DNA of 64,000 nt, taken from the NCBI GenBank assembly GCA_002479805.1, contig DLPB01000007.1, positions 1 to 64,000 of the forward strand, given 5' to 3'. Positions 17,438-25,135 of the stretch are shown piece after piece. Positions within the stretch are counted from its first letter, which is position 1; each line of letters begins with the position of its first letter. Below the pieces are notes generated by a model, which was given only the letters and a program-made list of their open reading frames with translations, was not told the DNA's origin and ran no database searches. The stretch comes from Micrococcales bacterium UBA7469. GTDB taxonomy: Bacteria > Actinomycetota > Actinomycetes > Actinomycetales > Microbacteriaceae. The position numbers and the translations under genes were made by a program.

Positions 17438-18322
17438 CTAGAAGCCGAGTTTGCCTAGTTGTTTGGGGTTGCGCTGCCAATCCGGAGCAACTCTGACCTG
17501 GATGGAAAGATGAACCGGGTAGCCAAGCAGGTTTTGAATTTGAGCTCTGGCCTCCGAACCGATGCGTTTTAGCATCGAGCCGGACTTGCCAATTACGATG
17601 CCCTTCTGGCTATCGCGCTCGACCCACAGACTTACGTGAATGTTGGGTTTGTCCTCACCCTGCACGATCTCGTCAAGAGTCACTGCAAGTGAGTGCGGTA
17701 GCTCATCCTCAACTAGCTCCAGGGCAGCTTCGCGCACCAGTTCGCAGATCAAGCCATCTTCTGATTCATCAGTTTCGATATCCTCAGGGTAAAGCTGCGG
17801 ACTCTCAGGGAGCTGCTTGATCAGCAGTTCGGTGAGCAGCTCAACCTGTAGGCCCTTGAGTCCTGAAACGGGAACAATTTCTGCCCAGTTTGCTAGTTCC
17901 TGCACGGCCATGAGGTGCTCCGCCAAACGCTCATTGGAGACCGTGTCAACTTTGGTCACGATTGCAATCTTCTTCGAGCGAGGAAAGCGCTCGAGGTCAG
18001 CAACGATGTGCTTATCACCCGGCCCGATTCGCTCGTTAGCGGGCGAGCAAAAGGCGATCACGTCTACATCCGTGAGAGTTGAGGTGACCAGATCGTTCAG
18101 TCGCTGGCCCAATAGGGTCCTGGGTCGATGCACACCTGGCAAATCGACAATTATCAACTGGCCATGCTCGCGATTTAGAATGGCGCGGATAGCCTTACGT
18201 GTGGTCTGCGGCTTTGAGCTGGTGATGGCAAATTTCTGTCCAACGATGGCATTCATCAAAGTCGATTTGCCAACATTTGGACGGCCCACGAAAGAGACGA
18301 ATCCCGCCCTATATTCAGTCAT
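17438..18322 (-). CDS. era: GTPase Era
   Basis: Ribosome-assembly GTPase that binds 16S rRNA. 294 residues from the chosen ATG (MTEYRAGFVSFVGRPNVGKST), with the G1 loop at 13-20, DLPGVH (G3), TKVD (G4) and a C-terminal KH domain (GKSGSMLKRIGSEAR). The ATG overlaps the end of the upstream CBS-domain gene by eight bases. A TTG at 18334 in frame would add four residues and has AGGA close by, but the ATG form matches relatives better as I recall them. Confidence 0.95.
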   Translation of the reverse strand: MTEYRAGFVSFVGRPNVGKSTLMNAIVGQKFAITSSKPQTTRKAIRAILNREHGQLIIVDLPGVHRPRTLLGQRLNDLVTSTLTDVDVIAFCSPANERIGPGDKHIVADLERFPRSKKIAIVTKVDTVSNERLAEHLMAVQELANWAEIVPVSGLKGLQVELLTELLIKQLPESPQLYPEDIETDESEDGLICELVREAALELVEDELPHSLAVTLDEIVQGEDKPNIHVSLWVERDSQKGIVIGKSGSMLKRIGSEARAQIQNLLGYPVHLSIQVRVAPDWQRNPKQLGKLGF

Positions 18323-19391
18323 CGTTTTGCTCAAGCTTCCTAACTAAGACACTCAAGATTCGACCACGCTTGGCATCGACGCGTTCGGCCGTGATTTGAA
18401 TCCCAGAGATCTCAACCACCTCGCCACCCTTTGGTAATTCACCAAGGCCCTTGATGAGTAACCCGCCAACGGTGTCAACGTCTTCGTCTTCAATCTCAAT
18501 TTCACACTTCTCGGAAATCTCATCCAACGTAACCCTTGGGTTTACTCGATAGAGATCATCGCCCACCAAAACAATGTCTTCGGTTTCACGGTCATGCTCA
18601 TCGCTAATCTCACCGACGATTTCCTCGAGCAAATCCTCAATGGTGGCAATACCGGCAACTCCGCCGTATTCATCTGAGACGATTGCGATCTGAGTGCCTG
18701 ACTTTTGCATTTGCCTTAGCAATTGGGCAACTGAAATTGTCTCCGGTGTAAATAGCGCCTTTCGGCTGGCTTCCCGAGAGTTCGTGGTTGCCAAAAGGCC
18801 CGGGTCTTGGTGCGTGTAGCGCGCCAGATCCTTTAGGTACAGCACTCCGACCACGTCATCGACGTCCTCACCGATAACGGGCAATCTTGAATAGCCGGTT
18901 GAGATAAAGACTGCCAGCGCTTTTTCTAAGGAATCATCAACGTTGACAATCTCCATGTCGACGCGCGGAACCATCACCTCTCGCACCACGGTCTCCGAGA
19001 AATCTTCAACGGACTCAATCAGCTCCGCCTCGTACTCCTCGACAACCTCTGGGATGGAAAGCCTCAGTGGCGTGGCGAGCTTGGACCAAAAAGCCACGAA
19101 GGGCTCGAACCTCATCGTTAGCGATTCACCAATTTTGCCCTTGCTTAGAGCGCGACCGATTAGCTGCTGGATTATCCAAATCAGAAGTAGAGCAATCGAG
19201 AGCACCATTGCGAAAGGTGCCGCAGCTGATACCAGGGCCAGCCAACTGGCGGCCAAAACAACCAGCAGAGCCGTTCGCGCTATCGAAATAGCGCTGGATC
19301 TTTCGTCCTCGAGGGTTTGCAGGTGACCCTGAACAATCGACAGCAGCGAGACTACAACCAGAATCAAGAACCCAAGTAAAAACTCAAGCAT
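18315..19391 (-). CDS. CNNM/HlyC-CorC family protein with CBS domains
   Basis: A 358-residue membrane protein: N-terminal helices (residues 1-18, 35-52 and 57-80), then a linker, a CBS pair (VMVPRVDMEIV onward; GYSRLPVIGEDVDDVVGVLY) and a C-terminal CorC/HlyC transporter-associated domain. The family is linked to Mg/Co transport, but function here is not shown. I chose the ATG at 19391, which overlaps the ybeY stop by eight bases. The frame is open to 19526, but the extra 45 residues are a Cys/Lys-rich shadow of ybeY and not plausible. Confidence 0.85.
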   Translation of the reverse strand: MLEFLLGFLILVVVSLLSIVQGHLQTLEDERSSAISIARTALLVVLAASWLALVSAAAPFAMVLSIALLLIWIIQQLIGRALSKGKIGESLTMRFEPFVAFWSKLATPLRLSIPEVVEEYEAELIESVEDFSETVVREVMVPRVDMEIVNVDDSLEKALAVFISTGYSRLPVIGEDVDDVVGVLYLKDLARYTHQDPGLLATTNSREASRKALFTPETISVAQLLRQMQKSGTQIAIVSDEYGGVAGIATIEDLLEEIVGEISDEHDRETEDIVLVGDDLYRVNPRVTLDEISEKCEIEIEDEDVDTVGGLLIKGLGELPKGGEVVEISGIQITAERVDAKRGRILSVLVRKLEQNDD

Positions 19392-19848
19392 TGCCGGATT
19401 CACCCGCGTAGAACTTTTCAAGCAGCTCGCGCTGCAATCCAAACATTTCTTTTTCTTCTTCAGGCTCGGCGTGATCAAACCCGACAAGATGCAACATGCC
19501 GTGAGTGACCAGCAGCAAAATTTCATTGATCATTTCATGACCGGCAGCTTCGGCCTGCTTTGCAGCGACCTGTGGGCAAACCACAATGTCACCCAAAACC
19601 CCCTCGGGCGACGGCACAAGATCGGAACCAGGTCTTAGTTCATCCATTGGGAAACTCAATACATCGGTAGGACCAGGCTCATCCATCCACTTGATGTGGA
19701 GGTCGGTCATCGGCGCTTCATCAACAAAGATGATTCCGACATCAACCATTGGGTGAAGTTTTAAAGCGTCACGGACCGAAACCGCCAGGGCCTGCACTCG
19801 GTCAACATCAATGCCGATTTCCGACTCGTTGGAAATCTCAACGCTCAA
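19384..19848 (-). CDS. ybeY: Endoribonuclease YbeY
   Basis: Zinc-dependent RNase involved in 16S rRNA 3'-end maturation and ribosome quality control. 154 residues with the strict H-x3-H-x5-H metal site: His116, His120 and His126 in THGMLHLVGFDH. The TTG start lies inside the end of phoH (11-base overlap) with AGGAG six bases upstream. The order phoH-ybeY-hlyC-era is widely conserved and points to one post-transcriptional maturation operon. Confidence 0.95.
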   Translation of the reverse strand: MSVEISNESEIGIDVDRVQALAVSVRDALKLHPMVDVGIIFVDEAPMTDLHIKWMDEPGPTDVLSFPMDELRPGSDLVPSPEGVLGDIVVCPQVAAKQAEAAGHEMINEILLLVTHGMLHLVGFDHAEPEEEKEMFGLQRELLEKFYAGESGNA

Positions 19849-20788
19849 TGTTGCTCCTGTCGTATGCCTCTACTATGCGGGTGACCAGTTCGTGTCGCAC
19901 CACATCTTTACTACTCAGGCTAGCAATGTGCAGCCCTTCAACCCCGCTAAGAATGTCTGTTGCGACTTTCAGTCCAGATTTTCCAAATGGCAAGTCAATC
20001 TGCGTGGTGTCTCCGGTGATCACCATTTTGGAGTTAAAGCCCAAACGGGTCAGGAACATCTTCATCTGCTCCGCTGTGGTGTTCTGTGCTTCATCGAGAA
20101 TGATGAAGGAATCGTTCAAGGTTCTTCCGCGCATGTATGCCAGCGGCGCGACTTCAATCACTCCAGCTTCGATAAACCGTTGAGTCGCCTCGGGCTCAAG
20201 CATCTCTTGCAGCGCATCAAACAGCGGCCTGAGGTATGGGTCAATCTTCTCGCTCAGCGTGCCAGGCAAAAAGCCCAACCGCTCTCCAGCCTCAACAGCC
20301 GGACGGGTGAGGATGATTCGACTAACTTGCTTGCCGTACAAGGCGGCTACCGCCTTGGCGACGGCTAGGTATGTCTTTCCAGTTCCAGCCGGGCCAATTC
20401 CAAAGGTGATGGTGTGCTCGTCGATGGCCTCGAGATACTGCTTTTGCCCAATGGTCTTGGCGCGCACGGTCTTGCCCGGGGTGTTAATAGCTCCGGTGCC
20501 AAGCACTTTTGATGGCACTTCGAGCGGATTATGCTCCAGGATTCGAACACTTTCAACCACCGAGCGTTCATCTGGAACAATGCCCTGTGAAATTAGATCG
20601 GCCAGCTCCCGAAGGATACGCTCGGCACTCTTGATTTGTTCGTCACTGCCATCGAGCATGTAAGAGCTGCCTCGGTTTTGAATCTTCAAACCCAAAAACT
20701 CGCGTTCTAGTCGCCGAGCCAACCTATCTTCAGCGCCGAGCAGGTCGAATGGCGATACGTGGGTTATCTCGAAGGTCTTTTGAGCCAC
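19838..20788 (-). CDS. phoH: PhoH family ATPase
   Basis: Predicted P-loop ATPase or RNA helicase-like protein of the PhoH/PhoL family, usually encoded beside ybeY. 316 residues: an N-terminal KH-like domain (to about 70), then Walker A GPAGTGKT at 132-139, and downstream FIILDEAQNT as Walker B. The GTG start overlaps the stop of the HIT gene by one base (TAGTG). The biochemical role is not well settled for the family; RNA metabolism is the favoured view given its neighbours. Confidence 0.9.
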   Translation of the reverse strand: MAQKTFEITHVSPFDLLGAEDRLARRLEREFLGLKIQNRGSSYMLDGSDEQIKSAERILRELADLISQGIVPDERSVVESVRILEHNPLEVPSKVLGTGAINTPGKTVRAKTIGQKQYLEAIDEHTITFGIGPAGTGKTYLAVAKAVAALYGKQVSRIILTRPAVEAGERLGFLPGTLSEKIDPYLRPLFDALQEMLEPEATQRFIEAGVIEVAPLAYMRGRTLNDSFIILDEAQNTTAEQMKMFLTRLGFNSKMVITGDTTQIDLPFGKSGLKVATDILSGVEGLHIASLSSKDVVRHELVTRIVEAYDRSNIER

Positions 20789-21102
20789 TACTTGCCAACC
20801 GCACTGAGAATGTGGGCGTGGGTGTGGAAAACAGACTGACCCTCACGAGAGCCGGTGTTGAACTGCAGTCGGAATTGACCATCGGTCCTATCAGCTGCCA
20901 CCTTGCGAATCAGCTCGAACAGACCGCCTAGGATTTCAACCGAGTCCAGCTCCGAGATGTTGGAGGTGTGATTCTTTGGCACGACCAGGATGTGGACCTT
21001 GGCCTGTGGGTTGATGTCCAGAAATGCCACCGCATGCTGATTTTCGGCAATAAATTCGGTGCCAAATTCACCGCTGATGATTTTGCAAAAAATACAGTCC
21101 AA
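20788..21102 (-). CDS. HIT-family nucleotide-binding protein
   Basis: A 104-residue histidine-triad protein of the HINT type (purine nucleoside phosphoramidase-like). It starts with the family signature DCIFCKIISGE, whose two Cys can bind zinc, and ends with the catalytic HTHAH triad (His93, His95, His97). The TTG start has GGAGG eight bases upstream. It sits between rsmE and phoH in a tightly overlapped operon. Confidence 0.9.
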   Translation of the reverse strand: MDCIFCKIISGEFGTEFIAENQHAVAFLDINPQAKVHILVVPKNHTSNISELDSVEILGGLFELIRKVAADRTDGQFRLQFNTGSREGQSVFHTHAHILSAVGK

Positions 21103-21129
21103 CTAATCCTCCAAACCCAATCCTAAGTC

Positions 21130-21819
21130 TTAGTCCCAGAGCCCAGACGCGAATTGCAGAGCCGCAATGGCAGCAGGTCCGGCGCTTGAAGTCCTAAGCA
21201 CGGTGTTGCCAAGTCGCACGCGCTGAAAACCTTTGGCTTCCAGGAGCTCAAACTCAGGCTCGGAAATACCACCCTCGGGTCCAACCACCAAAGTGACATC
21301 CGACTGCAGAGGTAAAAAGTCATTGAGAGAAGTTTCGGCTTTTGGATCTAAAACCAGTGCGGTGCCCTGTGCCGAAATCTGCTTCGTGGTTACCATAGGT
21401 TTTACCTCGCACAAAAATGCCTGCTGAGACTGTTTCATGGCTTCGATTGCAATTTGCTGCCAGCGGGCTTGGTTTTTTGCTTCCTTACCATCCCAACGAA
21501 CGATCGAGCGCTCCGAGCTCCAAGGGGTCACACTGGATAGACCAAGCTCAACGCAAGTTTGCATGGCGAGCTCATCCCGATCACCTTTAGCGAGAGCTTG
21601 GATTAGATGAAACTGCGGAGTGCTTCGCGAAAGCTCACTCGACTGCACAATCTGGTAGCTTCGCTCGCCCGTCATCTCTGCCGTCGCAACAAGCCCGTTT
21701 CCGTTTGTGATGCATACCTGCTCACCAATTCGAAGCCGAAGCGATTTCGCATGCACAGCTTCGCCATCCGGCAGATCGGAGCTGTCGCCCTGAAGCCTCG
21801 GGTCATACAGCCAGTGCAC
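21130..21819 (-). CDS. rsmE: 16S rRNA (uracil-1498-N3)-methyltransferase
   Basis: SPOUT-fold enzyme that methylates U1498 of 16S rRNA. 229 residues. The knot motif is clear: VVGPEGGISEPEFELLEA and RLGNTVLRTSSAG bind SAM. An N-terminal PUA-like RNA-binding domain precedes it. The GTG start overlaps the dnaJ stop (TAGTG). DnaJ-rsmE-HIT is a common actinobacterial order. Confidence 0.93.
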   Translation of the reverse strand: MHWLYDPRLQGDSSDLPDGEAVHAKSLRLRIGEQVCITNGNGLVATAEMTGERSYQIVQSSELSRSTPQFHLIQALAKGDRDELAMQTCVELGLSSVTPWSSERSIVRWDGKEAKNQARWQQIAIEAMKQSQQAFLCEVKPMVTTKQISAQGTALVLDPKAETSLNDFLPLQSDVTLVVGPEGGISEPEFELLEAKGFQRVRLGNTVLRTSSAGPAAIAALQFASGLWD

Positions 21820-22871
21820 TAGAAGCGGCCCCTGACTCTTCTGGAACCAAGCCTTGGGACATCATCACGATGCAGCTCGCGAAGTTTTTTGAAGATGTCT
21901 TTGCCCTTGCCATCCAAGCGGGTAGGGGTCAAAACTTTGAGTTCCAGGCGGAGGTCTCCGCGACCCTTGCCACGAATTCGAGCAGCACCGAGCCCTTTGA
22001 GAGTGATGACATCGCCATGCTGAGCACCGGGCTTGGATTCAACCTTCACTGCACCATCGAGCGACTCAATCTCGATCTCGAAACCAAGTGCTGCATCCGC
22101 GACCGGAACCTCGAGCTGAGCCACCAGGTCATCACCATCCCGCCCGAAAATCGCGTGAGGTCTAACCGAAACCTCCAGGTAAATATCTCCCGCGGGGCCA
22201 CCGGCAAAACCAACTTCCCCCTGACCCGCAAGGTGAAGCCTCATGCCATCGGCAACACCGGCCGGGATGTCTAGATTTAGATCACGCTTGGATCTAACTC
22301 TTCCCTGGCCTCGGCAGGTGATGCAAGGGTCTGGGATTACCTCGCCGGTGCCACGACATGAGCCACAAGGCGAGGTGGTAACCATGACACCCATGAATGA
22401 TTGAACTTGGCGCTGAATTTGACCGGAACCCCGGCAAATGTCACAGATGCGGACACTGGTGCCAGGTTTACAGCAACTGCCCGAGCAGGTCTCGCACAAA
22501 ATCGCGGTGTCGATGGTAAGCGTCTTTTCCGCCCCAAAAACCGCCTCGGACAGCTCCAGGTCGACTCGCAAAAGCGCGTCTTGACCTCGCTGCGCCCTGG
22601 ATTGCGGTCCACGGGATCCCCCGCCACCGAAGAATGACTCGAAGATGTCGCCTAGCCCAAATCCAGCATCCCCACCCTGGTCGTAACTTGCCCGCTGCTG
22701 CGGGTCGGAGAGCACTTCATAGGCATGAGTGACCAACTTGAAGCGCTCTGAGGCTTTCGGGTCCGGGTTTATGTCTGGGTGCAGCTCACGCGCTAGCTTC
22801 CGATAAGCCTTCTTGATTTCATCTTCACTCGCATTGCGAGAGACACCCAAGACCTCGTAATGATCGCTCAA
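21819..22871 (-). CDS. dnaJ: Molecular chaperone DnaJ
   Basis: Hsp40 co-chaperone of DnaK. 350 residues: J domain with HPD at 31-33, a short Gly/Phe linker (FGLGDIFESFFGGGG), four CxxC zinc repeats and the C-terminal substrate domains. The first zinc repeat reads CETCSGSC instead of the usual CxxCxGxG, so the last Gly is a Cys. It starts with a TTG that overlaps the hrcA stop (TTGA). Being downstream of the CIRCE-bearing hrcA, it is expected to be HrcA-controlled. No dnaK or grpE lies here, so this is the DnaJ2-type locus. Confidence 0.95.
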   Translation of the reverse strand: MSDHYEVLGVSRNASEDEIKKAYRKLARELHPDINPDPKASERFKLVTHAYEVLSDPQQRASYDQGGDAGFGLGDIFESFFGGGGSRGPQSRAQRGQDALLRVDLELSEAVFGAEKTLTIDTAILCETCSGSCCKPGTSVRICDICRGSGQIQRQVQSFMGVMVTTSPCGSCRGTGEVIPDPCITCRGQGRVRSKRDLNLDIPAGVADGMRLHLAGQGEVGFAGGPAGDIYLEVSVRPHAIFGRDGDDLVAQLEVPVADAALGFEIEIESLDGAVKVESKPGAQHGDVITLKGLGAARIRGKGRGDLRLELKVLTPTRLDGKGKDIFKKLRELHRDDVPRLGSRRVRGRF

Positions 22872-23890
22872 GCGTTAGCCTCCAAAATTCTTGACAGGTA
22901 ACGTGCAACCGCACGAACCGATGCAATGTTTCCCGAATAGTCCATGCGGGTTGGCCCCAGCACGCCAAGTTTGGCAACCTCGGTTCCGCGGTTTTCGTAC
23001 CCAGTCACCATGATTGACGCGCTCTTGAGACCCTCCACGCCGATCTCAGAACCGATTCGAAGCCCAACGCCGTGCTGATCGCTGTGAAGCTCATCGAGCA
23101 GCTTCAACAGCACCACCTGCTCTTCGATGGCCTCCAAGACCAAGGAAAGCTCCCCGGAGAAGTCCTGCTCCTGCTTCGCAAGGTTTGCTGCTCCAGAAAC
23201 AGTCAGCTTTTCCTGTCGGTTGGCGTCAACTAGCGATTGCAATGACTGAACCACCTGAACCACCAGCGGCCTGCGATCAAGCGCAAACTCGGCATCCAGA
23301 GCATTGAGCTTGCCCTTGACGTCTGCTAGAGCAGAGCCAGAGAGCATTCCGTTCAGGCGGCCACGAAGTTCTTGAACCAAATCCTCCTGCACGCCCGAGG
23401 CCTCAATTTGCAATTGCTGCACCCTGCCCGAGTCGGTGATTAACATCAGCAGAAGGCGACTGCTGCCGATTGGGATCAGCTCGATATGACGAACCGTTGA
23501 CTTGCCTAGCGAGGGGTACTGCACCAAAGCCAGCGAGTTGGTCAGCATGGCAAGTTGACGGGCACTGCGTTCAACAATCTCATCGAGATCGTTCGCGCCC
23601 GCGAGGAAGCCTTCGATAGCGGCCTTTTCGCCGGTCGACAACGGCTTCAAATCTGCAAGTTTGTCGACGAATAGTCGATAACCCTTTTCAGTTGGTATAC
23701 GGCCAGCGCTGGTGTGGGGGGCGACGATCAGCTCTTCCTCTTCCAAAAGAGCCATGTCATTGCGGATGGTGGCGGCGGATACCCCAAGTGGATGGCGGTC
23801 TAGCAGAGACTTTGATCCAACCGGCTGGGATGAGTAGATGAAGTCCTGCACGATGGCGCGAAGCACCTCGAGAGAGCGTTCTGGAATCAT
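22868..23890 (-). CDS. hrcA: Heat-inducible transcription repressor HrcA
   Basis: Repressor of class I heat-shock genes that binds CIRCE operators. 340 residues from the ATG at 23890 (MIPERSLEVLRAIV). The N-terminal winged helix contains PVGSKSLLDRHPLGVSAATI followed by RNDMALLEEE. A GTG two codons upstream is possible, but the ATG gives the standard N-terminus. A perfect CIRCE-like inverted repeat overlaps the start codon, so the gene represses itself. It heads the dnaJ-rsmE-HIT-phoH-ybeY-hlyC-era operon. Confidence 0.95.
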   Translation of the reverse strand: MIPERSLEVLRAIVQDFIYSSQPVGSKSLLDRHPLGVSAATIRNDMALLEEEELIVAPHTSAGRIPTEKGYRLFVDKLADLKPLSTGEKAAIEGFLAGANDLDEIVERSARQLAMLTNSLALVQYPSLGKSTVRHIELIPIGSSRLLLMLITDSGRVQQLQIEASGVQEDLVQELRGRLNGMLSGSALADVKGKLNALDAEFALDRRPLVVQVVQSLQSLVDANRQEKLTVSGAANLAKQEQDFSGELSLVLEAIEEQVVLLKLLDELHSDQHGVGLRIGSEIGVEGLKSASIMVTGYENRGTEVAKLGVLGPTRMDYSGNIASVRAVARYLSRILEANA

Positions 23891-23916
23891 TGGCACTCAC
23901 CTTCCTCGAGTGCCAA
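23890..23916 (-). promoter_or_regulatory. CIRCE operator of hrcA
   Basis: TTGGCACTC-N9-GAGTGCCAA, a perfect inverted repeat with the exact CIRCE spacing (consensus TTAGCACTC-N9-GAGTGCTAA). It differs from consensus only at the third base of each arm, symmetrically. It stretches from the last base of a TAGAAT -10 (23921-23916) to the A of the hrcA ATG, so bound HrcA would block both transcription start and ribosome access. Confidence 0.9.
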
Positions 23917-23921
23917 TTCTA
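23916..23921 (-). promoter_or_regulatory. -10 element of hrcA
   Basis: TAGAAT on the minus strand lies two bases past the hemW stop codon. Its predicted start site falls inside the CIRCE element. No convincing -35 is visible at 16-19 bases. Confidence 0.45.
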
Positions 23922-23923
23922 AG

Positions 23924-25135
23924 TCAAGCCTTGGATTTTGAGAGGAAATCCAGCACCAGCCCATCAACTAGCAGCCTGCCCGACAGGGTTGCCCGAAGCT
24001 GACCTGCGGCACCAAGTTCAAGCAGTCCATTTCCAATCGCCTCGGCCACAAGTTCTGCCGGAACCCCAAGCTCACGAAGCAGACCAGCTGGCACACCAGC
24101 CTTGGTTCGAAGCTGCAGAAGTAGCTGCTCCTCAAGCTTAGTTCTGGCATCCAGGTACTCGACACCCTGCGCGGGAGAGCCGCTTTCGAGGGCACTGGCA
24201 TAGCTTGCGGGGTGCTTTTGATTCCAGAACCTTGCCCCCGCGATGTGGCTGTGTGCCCCAGGGCCATAACCCCACCAATCCTTCGACTCCCAGTAAGCCT
24301 GGTTGTGCCTAGATGGCTCTCCCCAGTTTGAGACTTCATAGTTGGTAAGGCCGTTTTCCGTGAGCAGCTGTTCGGTTAAGAGGTACTTATCGGCATTCAA
24401 ATCTTCGTCGACATCTTGAAGCTCACCGCGCGCGATTTTCCTAGCTATCGCTGTTCCCTCTTCTACGATCAGCGAGTAAGCGGAAATGTGCTCAACGCCC
24501 AGCTCTAAGGCCTGACCAAGAGTCTGGCGCCAACTCTCCAAACTCTCCCCAGGAGCGCCGTAAATTAGGTCAATGCTGACCCTAAAGCCCAGGCTCTTGG
24601 CGGCGGAAACCGCCTCTAAAACCTTGGACTTTGTGTGAACTCGATCAAGAACTCTTAGTACCTGCTCATCAAAAGACTGCACGCCAAGACTTAGCCGATT
24701 TATCCCGGCAGAACGCAAATCTGCGAGCTTTTCAAGGTCCAAACCCTCTGGATTCGCCTCCAAGGTAATCTCAACATCCAGCTCAAAACCAAATTCCGAT
24801 TCCAGCGAGTTCAAAATCGCCGCTATTTGGCCCGCCTCAAACATTGAAGGAGTTCCACCGCCAAAGAAAACCGTTGTGAGCTTTCGAGACGGCATTTGCC
24901 AAAGCGTTAGCAGCTCTTTGCTTAGTCCAATCTCCTTGATTAGCGGCAGGTGAAAGTCGGCTTGAGAAATTCCACGCAGTTCAGTTGAGACATAGGTATT
25001 GAAGTCGCAGTAGCCACAGCGCACCGCACAGAACGGAATGTGCACGTAGGCGTGAAAGGAGCTGTCGGTTGTGGTGTCGACTCTAAGCCGGTTATCGCCC
25101 GGCCAGCTCAGCCCCAGAGGTAAGGAAGCGGCCAA
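23924..25135 (-). CDS. hemW: Radical SAM heme chaperone HemW
   Basis: Radical-SAM family protein that binds and delivers heme (formerly taken for an anaerobic coproporphyrinogen oxidase). 403 residues. The 4Fe-4S site is CAVRCGYC (Cys36, Cys40, Cys43), with the following FGGGTPSMF and the extra Cys/aromatic pattern typical of HemW. Its TTG start directly abuts the lepA stop, the near-universal lepA-hemW arrangement. A link to the heme-dependent cytochrome bd at 35-41 kb is plausible but only inferred. Confidence 0.92.
   Translation of the reverse strand: MAASLPLGLSWPGDNRLRVDTTTDSSFHAYVHIPFCAVRCGYCDFNTYVSTELRGISQADFHLPLIKEIGLSKELLTLWQMPSRKLTTVFFGGGTPSMFEAGQIAAILNSLESEFGFELDVEITLEANPEGLDLEKLADLRSAGINRLSLGVQSFDEQVLRVLDRVHTKSKVLEAVSAAKSLGFRVSIDLIYGAPGESLESWRQTLGQALELGVEHISAYSLIVEEGTAIARKIARGELQDVDEDLNADKYLLTEQLLTENGLTNYEVSNWGEPSRHNQAYWESKDWWGYGPGAHSHIAGARFWNQKHPASYASALESGSPAQGVEYLDARTKLEEQLLLQLRTKAGVPAGLLRELGVPAELVAEAIGNGLLELGAAGQLRATLSGRLLVDGLVLDFLSKSKA

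Noticed and set aside
17817..18347. 176-codon plus-strand frame opposite era
   Set aside because: Its Ser/Arg/Thr-rich composition is typical of an antisense shadow; era is certain on the other strand.
18327..19526. Long N-terminal extension of the CBS-domain gene (start 19526)
   Set aside because: The extra 45 residues (Cys- and Lys-rich) are read from ybeY in another frame; the ATG at 19391 gives a proper membrane N-terminus and the usual short overlap.
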